Assembly (NCBI GenBank): GCA_038496445.1
Contig: JALMLS010000541.1
Location: 1 to 64,000 of the forward strand
Length of the DNA: 64,000 nucleotides
Direction: 5' to 3'
Origin: Trichosphaerium sp. ATCC 40318
Lineage: Eukaryota; Discosea; Flabellinia; Trichosidae
Below the pieces are notes generated by a model that was given only the letters and a program-made list of their open reading frames with translations, did no database searches and had not been told where the DNA came from. The position numbers and the translations under genes were made by a program. Shown here piece after piece: positions 49,132 through 59,373 of the stretch. Within the stretch, counting starts at the first letter, position 1. Each line of letters starts with the position of its first letter.

Positions 49132-51470
49132 GGTCTTTTTAATAGAAATGTACAAATATTTGAGGTTCCAAATGGTGACGATGTCGATATTGTATTTGGT
49201 AATGAAGAATTTCTCGTTGTTTACAACGAAGATGATGGACTACCTGTAGTCAAAGCGCAATTTGTTCAATTTAATACCACTGGAGGAACAGTATGTCCAA
49301 TTCTCTTTATGTGATACTAACCTGTAATTAGGGCTTAGAGCTTGGCGATAATATTGAAGTATTTAGGGGCGTTGAGGATGCAAGTCCACGTGTTGCGTAC
49401 AAACCAGGTACTTTTCTTGTTTTTTTCCGTTAATTGACCAGTACGTTTCTTTCTAGAAACAAATGTATACGGTATATACCACTAAAGACTTGATTATGAT
49501 GCAGTTTCTTTTGTAAATGGAAATGATAGAACTGTATCTGCTGGTGTTGTTTTAGGTACATGAAATAGTTCAACAACTGATTGATTTTAGATACATACCA
49601 TGGGTACTCATAACAGATACTGCAGATATCGCTTACGGTGGCCCAGATTGTAGTTGTTTTACAGTCATATATCCTGGCATTGGATATCTCATAACAGCCC
49701 ATGTCCAATCTCCAGACGTTGTAAGTCTTTTTATCTACAGTATTCAAAACCCTGTTCCAAACTTTACCAACTTAATGTAGTGGTTTGGTCCATTCAGACT
49801 TCAGACGGACCAAGATGCGTTCACTGTTCGTGTAGCATATCACCCTAGTACAAAGAGTGTAGGAACACATGCTCCAGGTTTTGACTTGGATGTGTACCCT
49901 GTCAACGTTGCATCTTCAGTATCAGTATCCAATATTAGTGCAATGCCTGCGCTAGAGTATAATGTATTTGACAGAATGGCTCAACTAAGTGGCCGTGCTG
50001 ATATAAAACCAGCAACAGATACAGAGGATGTATTCATTGCTGCTCATGCCATATATTTTGAAGATACTATAAACATCGTTGGCTTCTCTAGTAAAGGCCC
50101 GCTAAACTTTCCTTTATCATTCGGACCTGCATCAGGTGTTGGTTTGAACGCTAGACACCCAGCTATCGCTTTTGGAAGTCAAGGAAGGGACGTTATGGTA
50201 CGTTATGTTCAGTTCAAATACACCTTTTGTATTACTTAACCATCTGTTTTAACACTGTGTAGGTCGCGTTTATGCAAGATTCGGAAGTTATGTACATGAT
50301 TGACACTATTCAAGTGTTCTTTCTTAGTGACGTTCAAATAGCAAATTTGATACCACCACCAACAGATCCACCAACAGTTGCAGCTCCAACAACGTTGGCA
50401 CCAACCATTGCGCCAACTACACAAACTCCAACAACGGTTGCTCCTACAGATTCACCGGTACTTTCACCAACTACAGTAGCCCCTACAACACCAGTACCTA
50501 CAACTACAGCGCCTACAACCACAGCTCCAACTGAAGCGCCAGTTTCAGTATGTTAAGAACTCTCGCACATTCTTACAGTACTTACACTTTTGTTCTAGGT
50601 AAGACTTGCTCTTAACTTGCGTGTTGCTCTTGCTATTTCTGAAATTGAAACACAGATAAAGACTGCTTTAGAAGCAACTACTGACCTCATTCTTGAAAGT
50701 CTGAGTGACAATGCTAAGCGTCAAGTTACTACTGAAGTGTTTGCTACAATATCTTCCAGTGTAGCTTCAAATAATCTTGAAGCATCTCTTTGTAATGAAA
50801 CAGTGCTTGCTGCTATGTCTGCGGTAATGCCAGATATCACTATCACTTCTTGTGGTGATGTTGTACCGACTACTGTAGCGCCAACTACAGCACCACCAAC
50901 AGGATCTAGGTCTATCGTTGGTACACCAGAAGGAAGTAGTGATCTTACTTGGGTTATTATAATTGTGGGTACGTAATCTTGAACTGCAAGTCTCAAGCTC
51001 CTTTTCGTTTGGTTTTCGTTGCTTATACTTTACGTCTAGTTGTCATTGCATTGGTTATCATAGCAGCACTGGTTGGTTATATTGTATACATAAAGCATTT
51101 TGAAGGTGATGACAATGATAGCAGTGATCCTAGAGGAGGAAAGGATGTTGAAATGGCAGTTGCTTCACCTGTTGCTCCTAATAACAGCGATGATAGCGAT
51201 AGTTCTTCTGAAGAAGAGCAAGAAGAATCACAAGAATCACCTGCTAAGTCCAAGTCTCCTCGCACTTTAGAAGAAACTCTGAGTGAAGACTATGATAACA
51301 TGTCTGAACAGGATCAAAATGATGAAGAATCAGATGAAGAAAGCGATGAAAGCGTAGAATCTGACGATGGAGAAGATACCGAATGTGAAGAAGAAGGTGA
51401 AGAAGAAGAAAGTGAGGAAGAGGAATCTAGTGACTATGAAGAAAGTGACAAAGATTATGCCTCTGAATAG
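49132..51470 (+). CDS. Mucin-like type I membrane protein with acidic tail, 5' end unresolved
   Basis: From an acceptor near 49131 the exons encode a beta-rich ectodomain (VPNGDDVDIVFGNEEFLVVY, PGIGYLITAHVQSPDV, DAFTVRVAYHP, DTINIVGFSSKGPLN), then a Pro/Thr stalk of PTTVAPTT-type repeats at 50347-50545. This is followed by a helical segment (IETQIKTALEATTDLILESL), a second short PTT stretch (50868-50905) and a membrane helix (VVIALVIIAALVGYIVYI, about 51040-51095). The cytoplasmic tail is very acidic with Ser-rich clusters (about 51110-51467), ending YASE. The stalk would be heavily O-glycosylated. Likely a surface or phagocytic receptor; no family recognised. Two minus-strand fragments at 54.0 and 56.4 kb share the PTT stalk type. 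Confidence 0.75.
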
Positions 51471-51740
51471 TTGCAGAAGAAAATGAAAGAAAAAATCTAC
51501 TCTTGTACAACATTAAACATATATTTATTGGAGAACCATCTTCTTTGTATTTTGTATTTTGATTTTCGCGAAATGAACCACGTGGTTTGACTCATTGTAT
51601 TTTCATCTTCGCAGGTTTTGTTGCCTTGTAAATCCTTCACGTGTATTATCACGTGATAATTCAGTCAATCTAGTTCAATTGCGATCCTACTCTTTGGGTA
51701 TTGAGACTACAAGTGCTTTTAGAGTAAATAACCGATAAAT

Positions 51741-53231
51741 ATGGACCGCCATGCAGCACTCTTTGATGTTATACCGATTGAAATCATTGTTACAATCCTT
51801 CACTTTGTTTCAGCTTTAACTATGCATTCAGTTGTGCGTACTTCAAAACTGCTTGAGAATATCGCTTTTAAACACTTGGGATATGTAAATAACAAAACAG
51901 ACATAGTTATTGATAATGAGAGAAGGCTACGACAGTTGTTTGAAACAGCACCACAGCTTATCAAGTCAAAAAATATTATTATTCAATACCCAATTAAACA
52001 AAGACATTTAAAGTACCTCAACGGAGCATACTCTCTAGAATTTAAAAAAATGGGAACCCTTAACTTTAAGGACTTTAAAATCGTTCACAGTGTTAGCTTT
52101 CCGTATTGTGGATATGTTGATGATACTCATCTACAACACCTTGCTGGAATACCTAAAGTTCTTTTATGTGGATGTGTACGAATTACAGATGATGGTATCA
52201 GAGCGTTGTCTGGTGTACACACAATAAACTTATGGCATAATACAAAGGTAACAGATGAAGGTATTAAAGCCTTGGTTGGAGCTCATACAATTGATCTTTC
52301 TTTCACCAATGTTACGGATGATAGTATAAAAGAATTTGCAGGCGTTCACTGTATACACTTGAAAGGTTGTACACGAATATCAGATGATGGTATCATAGCT
52401 CTAGCTGGTGTGCATACAATAGATTTAGGTCAGTGTAGACAATTGACAGATGAAAGTGTTAAGGCATTGGCAGGTGTTCATACCATCAATCTTGAGAGAA
52501 CTCTGATTTCAGATAATGGTATTAAAGCTTTGGCTGGTGTACACAATATTGATCTAAGAGTTTGTAGCCGTGTTACAGATATGGGTGTCAAGGCGTTGGC
52601 AGGTGTGCATACAATAAACTTGGGCTATTGCAAAGGGGTTACAGATGAAGGCATCTCAGCTTTATCTGGCGTTCACACAATTAATCTTTCAGAATCACAA
52701 GTAACAGATGAGGGTGTCAAATCGTTGGCAGGTGTGCACACAATCAAGTTGTGCAACTGCCGCGTGACGGATAGTGGTATCAAAGCATTGGCAGGAGTAC
52801 ATAAAATAAACTTAAGCTATTGTACAGGTGTCACAGATGATGGTTTTAAGGCATTGGTTGGAGTACATACTATTAATCTTACCGGTACTACAATAACAGA
52901 TAAAGGTGTTAAAGCGTTGGCTGGTGTTTATTCAATTAATCTCAGGAACACAATTGTTACTGATGATGGAATTAAAGCATTGGCTGGTGTACATACAATC
53001 AACTTGAGTTATTGTAAGGGTGTTACAGACGAAGGTGTTCAAGCTCTATGTGGTGTTTGCATTATTAATCTACAGAACACAATTGTTTCAGATTTAGGCA
53101 TTAGAGCGTTGGCTGGTGCTCGTATAGTTGATGTGCAAGGTTGTGCATTTATTACAAAGGAAGGAGCCAAAGAGCTTGAGAGATCTCATAAAGGATACGG
53201 ACGCATTTCTGTTAAAAGATCGAATGATTAG
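51741..53231 (+). CDS. F-box/LRR protein, GVHTINL family, intact
   Basis: Single-exon gene of 496 residues, ATG 51741. The F-box is at residues 10-45 (VIPIEIIVTILHFVSALTMH, SVVRTSKLLENIAFKHLG). From about residue 95 to 480 there are some 16 LRR units of 23-25 residues, consensus ALAGVHTINLxxCxxVTDEGIK, the cysteine-containing type found in F-box/LRR proteins of the FBXL class. Some units skip the Cys and are two residues shorter (LSFTNVTDD, LSESQVTDEG). Predicted SCF substrate receptor with a large curved LRR surface. Two CACGTG motifs lie 85-105 bp upstream (51638-51643 and 51650-51655). The evenness of the units suggests recent expansion or repeat homogenisation. Confidence 0.9.
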   Translation: MDRHAALFDVIPIEIIVTILHFVSALTMHSVVRTSKLLENIAFKHLGYVNNKTDIVIDNERRLRQLFETAPQLIKSKNIIIQYPIKQRHLKYLNGAYSLEFKKMGTLNFKDFKIVHSVSFPYCGYVDDTHLQHLAGIPKVLLCGCVRITDDGIRALSGVHTINLWHNTKVTDEGIKALVGAHTIDLSFTNVTDDSIKEFAGVHCIHLKGCTRISDDGIIALAGVHTIDLGQCRQLTDESVKALAGVHTINLERTLISDNGIKALAGVHNIDLRVCSRVTDMGVKALAGVHTINLGYCKGVTDEGISALSGVHTINLSESQVTDEGVKSLAGVHTIKLCNCRVTDSGIKALAGVHKINLSYCTGVTDDGFKALVGVHTINLTGTTITDKGVKALAGVYSINLRNTIVTDDGIKALAGVHTINLSYCKGVTDEGVQALCGVCIINLQNTIVSDLGIRALAGARIVDVQGCAFITKEGAKELERSHKGYGRISVKRSND

Positions 53232-53995
53232 AACTATAGTACAAAAAATATTCCAATATTTCGCTTGAGACCCTATGTCAGCTAATAGGCTGTAGAAATA
53301 TTGAATACTTTCAGTTTTAATACCACTGAGTCATTACTTGTTTTAGTTAGACGAAAAGATAAAAGAGATCCAAGTTTAGATTGCTTTTTGCTTTTGATTT
53401 ATATTTAGGTTAGGATGCCTTTTTTCGGCTTTTTAGCCAACAATTTCCAATTTAGATGACGACTTTCGATTATATTGTAATGCTATCATACAAAACAATG
53501 GAAAAATATCAGACCTGTCTTGAAGCAATGTTGTCGCACGTGAATTGCGAAAAAAAAAAAGAAAGGTGATAGCGCAGCACGTTTGGGTTCATCGTTCCTC
53601 GGCTGAGGAAGATGTGATGGCGAGCCAGCACATGAGGTGACGTATGTCAACCAGATGTGTGGGATGGTACGAAGTACGAGTATAATTGTGGGTAAACGCA
53701 TATCTAAGTGTAGTATCTGCTCTGAACAAGATTGTTGTTATGGGATTTGAAAAAAGAACTGATGGAGTATGTGATGAAACGTGTTTGCTGTGCACCCTGA
53801 TATTCAACATTTGTATACTATTTTTTATACCATCTTCTTGTCTGTAGAAAAAAAATTGTGGTTTGTAAAAAAATGAGGGATAAATGTATAAAAGAACTGT
53901 AAGGGTTTATTGCAACATTTGATTAATAATACTTCATCTTCAGTGAATAGAAAACGCAAAGAATTTGTTTACTGGTAAATCCATTATTGCTTACA
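53232..53995. other. Intergenic
   Basis: Between the F-box/LRR gene and decayed mucin-like sequence. Short open frames on the minus strand have no start context or similarity. CACGTG at 53539-53544. No gene supported. Confidence 0.45.
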
Positions 53996-54402
53996 CTAAG
54001 TATTCCGAAGAAGACTACTACACTGAAACCTGGAATACCTTTGTGTAGTGTTGAAGCGGAAGATGTGGTGTTTGTAGGTATAATGTGCAGCTAGAGTTGG
54101 TGAACTTGTTTGTACAATTGGCATTGAAGGAGATGTAGGAGCAGTAGGTGCTATTGTAGTTGGAGCGTTTGGATCTGAAGTAGACCCAGCGTAGTTGCAG
54201 CAACAGGAGAAACAGGCATTGTAGGTGTTACTGTAGTTGGTGAGGCGTTGTTGTTGGAGAACTGCCGCTTGGAGGTAGTGTCTTTGGGGTAGTGTGTCGG
54301 AGATACCGTTGTTGGAGGCGCTACACCGCACGCATGATCGAACGGAATATTGCTACACAAACAAACTTGTAAGTAGTTGATTGTTGAAAAAAAACAACCC
54401 AC
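53996..54402 (-). pseudogene. Decayed mucin-like fragment 1
   Basis: On the minus strand a Pro/Thr/Ser stretch reads CGVAPPTTVSPTHYPK, then ASPTTVTPTMPVSP and, after a frame change, further Pro/Thr codons. It ends near a segment that pairs with fragment 2 (shared sequence GCAGCTAGAGTTGGTG on the plus strand, near 54088 and 56421). Frames break repeatedly and no membrane helix follows, so I read it as a relic of a mucin-like surface gene. Upstream, 54430-54650, may hold further exons (IPLEASFTSLDT), but this is weak. Confidence 0.5.
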
Positions 54403-54839
54403 CCGAGTACAACGTCCAGCTGTTTATCAAATGATGCACCAGATCCACTGCAGTAGAAGTTATATTACCTGTAACATTAGTCACGTTTGCTGCTTCATTT
54501 ATGTATCCAAAGATGTAAATGAAGCTTCAAGTGGAATTGAAGTGTCAGGAGCAACTACAAGCGTGGTTCTCGCTGGTACTATTTGTAGTACCTCAGATTT
54601 TAGGTTAAGGGATGTGAGAATCCAGCACTGCTTCGGACAATTACAAATACCTCTCCTGGATTTATTGTTCTACCACAAATGAAAGCTTAGCTTTCTGTAC
54701 GTTATGCAATCCACTTCTCATCTTGTTTTTCAGCAACACAACGTTGAGTTATATTTCTGAAAAAAATCAGATCTGATGGGTTCTTTTGTTAACAATGCTA
54801 CTGTAAAATAGTTGTATAAATTGTTTAAAGGTTTCTTTA

Positions 54840-56100
54840 TTAGTATGATAGCTCAATCGGCATCAGTTGCCTTGTTACTATAGTCATATCTACTATGTGG
54901 ACATTTTTTCCATCGATTGGTAAACCATCACAGTAACAAGCGTACACACATGTAGATAAGAGATTCAACACGCCTTCTGATGTAATTCCTTGTAATCTGT
55001 ACAGATAAAGCTGTTTGACATTAACAAGACATTTTATACTTTCATCTGTTATCTGCTGCATATAGGCTAGTACTAATGTATTGACATTGAGTAGGTATTT
55101 TATACCATCGTTTGTAATCTGTGAACATCCAGTGAGATTCACGTGATGACTTGTTGATAGTGATTTTAGACCTTCATCTGTCACGTGATCATTTTTAAAC
55201 AAAGTAACAGTGTGTACACCAGATAGGGCTTTGATTGCTTCGTCACCCACACTTACATGTATAAATATAATAGAATGTATACCAGCCAGATGTGATAAAG
55301 TTACATAATTGATAGAGTCGTGGATTTGTTGTAGTGCTAAAGATTTTATCCTAGCGAGTGCTTTTATACCTTCATTTGAAACATGTGAAATGTGTACTCT
55401 TTTGACACCTTTTAGGTGCTTTAATCCAACATCACTCAATGCCAAACTCGTTAATATGATAGTATGAACATCTTTCAACCATTTCAAACCTTCATCTGTT
55501 ACTGATGTTTGAGACAAGTTAATTGAGTGAACACCAGAAAGCGATTTCATTGACTCGTCAGTAACTTTTTTACAACCACTAAGATTGATTGTATGTACAC
55601 CGCTGAGGGCCTTCACAACTTGATCAGTCACGATGTCGCTCAACCAACTTATATCTATACTATGTACACCAGCAAGAGCGGATAAGTCTGACGAGGTGAG
55701 GTCAACAGGATGGATAAAAATCAAGCGTTTGGCTCCTATTAGTTTTGACACCATTGTTCTGGTTGCGCTCATTATGGTGAGTTTTGTGTTGGTTAGAACG
55801 CCTGGGTATTTAGATATTGACAAACACGCTTCGAAAGAGTCCACTTTGATAGAAGTATACCCCAAGAAGTTATGGATGATTGATGCGAATAACCAACACG
55901 TTTGTGCTGCTTGAAACCTTGATTTATCTAAAAACGATAGTACTGTTCCCAGTATTTCGTTAGGAAGACCAACAAGCTCTCTAAATATGCATAAATAAGT
56001 TTTAAATAGATTTAAGAGCAAGTTATTAAAAATCCTCGTACAATGTACGTGAGCGTTCAATGCTGTCTGATTTTGTAATTTCTTTGGAAGAAGGGTCCAT
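54840..56100 (-). CDS. F-box/LRR protein, GVHTINL family
   Basis: ATG 56100 (MDPSSKEITKSDS), one intron with a GTACGA donor near 56037 and a TTTAG acceptor near 55982, then the F-box ELVGLPNEILGTVLSFLDKS with RFQAAQTCWLFASIIHNFLG. LRRs run to the C-terminus: ALAGVHSIDISWLSD, ALSGVHTINLSGCKKVTDES, SLSGVHSINLSQTSVTDEGL, then more diverged units (HLKGVKRVHISHVS, SLSTSHHVNLTGCSQITNDG, CLVNVKQLYLYRLQGI). The stop is at 54840. The F-box region resembles that of the broken gene at 5848-6685 (AQxCxxxAxIIHxxxGY). A longer unspliced frame exists upstream, but the spliced start fits better. CACGTG motifs occur at 55140 and 55182 inside coding sequence. Confidence 0.85.
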
Positions 56101-56369
56101 TTCAGACTACGTATTTTTGTTGTGAAAAAAGTTTGGCACGTGACAGAAACGGCGATCCAAAAAAAGCAAAAAACCCACAAAATGCGCTTTGCAGCCAAGT
56201 GTACCGAAAGCGCCAACCATTACAAGCGTATTCAAACAGTTTAACCATTCATGAAAGATGGTAGAAGAAAAAAAGCGCTACGCAGTTGGTACGGTTTATA
56301 ATACCGCTGTTGTCTACTCCACGCGTAGAAATACTCTTTAGAGGCACTTACGCATAAAATCGTGAATTT

Positions 56370-56640
56370 TTTCGTGTTGAAGCAGAAGATGTGTTATTTG
56401 TACGTGTAACAGGTGCAGCTAGAGTTGGTGCACTTGTTTGGAGCTTCTGTTGTTGGTGAGCTTGTAGTTGGCGTTGGTGACGCTGTTGTAGGCGGATTTG
56501 TCATTGGAGAACCTGTTGTAGGAGGATTTGTAGGAGCTACTGTTGTTGGAGGTGTAAAACCACATAAGAAAGTTTGATAGGGTCATGGCATCGATCTGTG
56601 GTGGTGGTGCGAGGTTGCGATACCGAACCTGTTGAAAATC
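56370..56640 (-). pseudogene. Decayed mucin-like fragment 2
   Basis: The minus strand reads CGFTPPTTVAPTNPPTTGSP, then NPPTTASPTPTTSSPTTEAP and ends with codons matching fragment 1 (CTNSSC). No start, signal peptide or membrane helix is attached. Together with fragment 1 it brackets the F-box/LRR gene at 54840-56100, so the block may have arisen by a local duplication of a surface-protein gene. Confidence 0.5.
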
Positions 56641-57065
56641 AAAAAAGCAGTCACGTTACAAAACTTGTCACGAAAAGTCAGCGTTTTTGTATAAGAACAT
56701 AGCCACTCGAGCTATATAAAGTATCAATAGTAGCAAGTGTATTGAAAGCGTTGATTAAGTACAAAGATAGTGAAAAGGCGACAAATCAGAAAAGAGGTTC
56801 GCTGATCAAGCCAAAGACCAATAGTTGGTGTCCTCTGTTGTCACGTGCCAAATTATGCTTTTTTGAAGATGTGTCGAAGATATTCTTTTTGTTTCTTTTA
56901 TCGTTAGCTCGCTGAACGCCTAGCTACTTTTGAAGCTGCCAAAGAAGACTGATGGTCTTTTTGTTTTCGAACATTTTTTCGAACAGTTTTTTGACCGGTT
57001 TTTTCGACCGGTTTTTCGAACAAGACTACAGTTAGAAATACACGTTTACACTTTTATTGTTGACA
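56641..57065. other. Intergenic with TTCGAAC/GACCGGTT repeats
   Basis: Between mucin-like fragment 2 and the 3' end of the unknown minus-strand gene. Around 56965-57022, TTTTCGAACA and GACCGGTTTTT each recur within a few bases. CACGTG at 56841-56846. No gene seen. Confidence 0.5.
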
Positions 57066-58238
57066 CTAGTATAAGCCTAACTGTGTATTATCTGTATACT
57101 GTGTATAAGCTGGATCTGTTAGGTCTATTAATGAACCGTCTGCGTTCTAGTAAAACATTAAGTGAATGAAAAAGAATATTTTTCAACTTACGTATTGTGG
57201 AAGAAGAAACAATTCATCCATGCCTTGATTACCTGACCAGAATTGTTGATCCTCAAAAAGTTGCTCATCACATTCCATAGGCGTAAAGTATTCGCTTGGT
57301 TGTGCGAAGTGTTGTACTTTGCAGTCCGTGTTGTATTGCTTAATGTGTCTGTATGTGCCTTGGCATGATTGCACAGAGTGTTGTGCATAGCATGCTTTGT
57401 TGTCTTGTTCATTCTCAAGTTCATCATCGCAATCCATGGGAGTGAAACAAATTTGTGGTTCTGAACATGTAACTGGGATTTCATGCAATTTCTCGCTCCT
57501 CTTTTTTCGGGCTTCGCTTCTCGCATGTTTTCCTCTGTGAATAACCGTAATATCACACCTGAGAACAGTTTCCCCCGTTTTATAGTTTTTCAGCTCCAAA
57601 GCGTGACTGACAAAACATGTTAGAAATAGTTTTGGCTTTGAGATGCCGTGCTTGCCTTCCTTTTGCTTTATTGTTAAATCTGCCTTTAAGCACGACTTCA
57701 ACAAATCTATTATCACAACAAGGCGTGGTCTCCATGACAATACGCCACGATTTTTCCAAGGACTCGAACTCTACAACGTTGCTGCTGCGAGATATTACGA
57801 TAGAACTATTTATTATTAGCCACATCTTTGTAGATAAGTTTGTAGCGTACTTGTGCTTCGCCCATTGGCCAAAATCATTGATATAGCTCATTTTTAAAGT
57901 AAGGGTTTGTTTAAGTACTTGTTGAGTAAGTTTAAAGCCCTTTTCATTGGTTCCTCTATTGCCTACAAACCTTGCAAGCTTGATACCATTTACATCTTTT
58001 CTAACGATTGATTGAGCGTTCCAAGTTGAGGAACCTATATACTGAGCGTTCACGTGACCTACACATCTTTAGAATTGGCTTTTACGGTTGAATAGAGATA
58101 CTGGAAGACTTTTTCAGTTTTTCCGTTGAAATACTGAAAGAAAAACGTACCATAAGTGTTGAGCGCTGTAGAGTTTATATTGGAGTATGATGTATTTGTT
58201 GGGTATCCAGGTTGTTGTTGTATTAGGAAGCTGGTCAT
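57066..58238 (-). CDS. Unknown protein with repeated FTPM(D/E)CD motif
   Basis: ATG 58238; exon 1 reads MTSFLIQQQPGYPTNTSYSN and splices (GTACG donor, TGTAG acceptor near 58053) to HVNAQYIGSSTWNAQSIVRK. A beta-rich middle follows (GFKLTQQVLKQTLTLKMSYI, STKMWLIINSSIVISRS, SWRIVMETTPCCDNRFVEVV). A small intron, probably with a GC donor, near 57640-57590 joins LELKNYKTGETVLRCDITVI. Next are a basic stretch (HARSEARKKRSEKLHE) and an acidic C-terminus with FTPMDCDDELENE and FTPMECDEQLFED. A GTAAGT donor near 57191 and a CTAG acceptor near 57142 add a last exon ending LGLY at 57066. The layout (Gln/Asn start, compact middle, basic patch, acid tail) would suit a transcription regulator, but I recognise no domain. 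Confidence 0.6.
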
Positions 58239-59373
58239 TGTTGGTTTAGTTAGTTGTTGTAAGCGTCTATTACACCTTTTCAGGAGTTGTTGCTGATGTA
58301 GTTTGGAGGGTATAGAAGTGATAGATGACGGGATGTGTACACAAATTTACCAAATTTTTTAGCTAAAACAGTCGACAGTACCCGAATCTTGTAAAGATAA
58401 ATGAATTTAAAGTGAAAGAAGAAACTCTATTGGAACAACCTTTCAACAGTATTAAGATTTCGAAATCGCACAAGACAAAATTTCGAACAAAACTTTCCCA
58501 AAGTGTGAGTTTTGCACATGTCAAATCTTTAGAAAATTCTGTTTTTTGTAATAGTATCTAGTAGGGAGGTACTATATTAAAATAAAGGTACTCACAGCAA
58601 TTCTGTCTGATTTTTTCGAACAAAGTTGTTCGAAAGATAACATCACATGTAGACCCCAACAAAAGTTCCCCCGGAATGGGTTCGTGACAGTCATTTCACT
58701 TTGTGTTTAAATAGGAACTAAGCGAGAAATTTCCAAAAAAATTGGAATGCAAAACTATTTAAACAGTTTTCAGTGAACAATTTGTAACTGTTACTTTTTT
58801 ACCGTAAAAAAGCTCTTCACACTGTTACTTTTCTTAACATAATGTACCTGACTTACTCATAGCGACATGTACTTCAAAAGAAAACTGAATGATATTTTGC
58901 TGAAAAATCAGCGAGTTTTCATCCTAACATAAGAGAGTTGACGAAACGTGTCTTAGAACGACGTTAACGTTTTTCTCACCGCCAACTTTGCAAAAACGTA
59001 AATCTTGTAAAAAAGGAAATTGAAGCTGCTACTAGAGGCCCTCTCATGCCCTTGGTTACCTTTTTCATCCACTGCAGTGGGTTGTATGCAATCTATGCGC
59101 AAGCAAGGTAACGTTGTTGTGGTTTCTTACGCATTAAAAACACTAAATACACTTGGCTTCTTGTGTTGTTTATTAGTGTTTCAAATAAAGATGTTAAAAA
59201 AAAGTATCAGATTTTTAATAAGTTTTGTTCTACAGTGCGGCGTGGCCAATTCACCAATTAATTTTTGAATAACCATATCTTGAATCCATTTTTGCCATGA
59301 CCCAACCAGGCGCAAGAATTAATGTTATGAGTAACCTAATATACATTAAACACAGTCACAATGCTTAGATGTT
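58239..59373. other. Long intergenic region with TTTCGAACAA sites
   Basis: The longest gap, about 1.1 kb. TTTCGAACAA occurs at 58481-58490 and as a perfect inverted pair at 58614-58635. No coding exon is supported; an open stretch at 59020-59268 has no similarity. Confidence 0.5.
58614..58635. repeat. Perfect 10-bp inverted repeat, 2-nt spacer
   Basis: TTTCGAACAA (58614-58623), AG, TTGTTCGAAA (58626-58635). It is about 380 bp upstream of the start of the unknown gene at 57066-58238. It could be a dimeric transcription-factor site or a short hairpin. Confidence 0.8.

Noticed and set aside
50334-50522. Minus-strand Val/Gly-rich frame
   Set aside because: Antisense of the PTTVAPTT stalk repeats.
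54840-56216. Single-exon start with a hydrophobic leader at 56216 for the F-box/LRR gene
   Set aside because: F-box proteins are not secreted; ATG 56100 with a short intron gives a normal soluble N-terminus.
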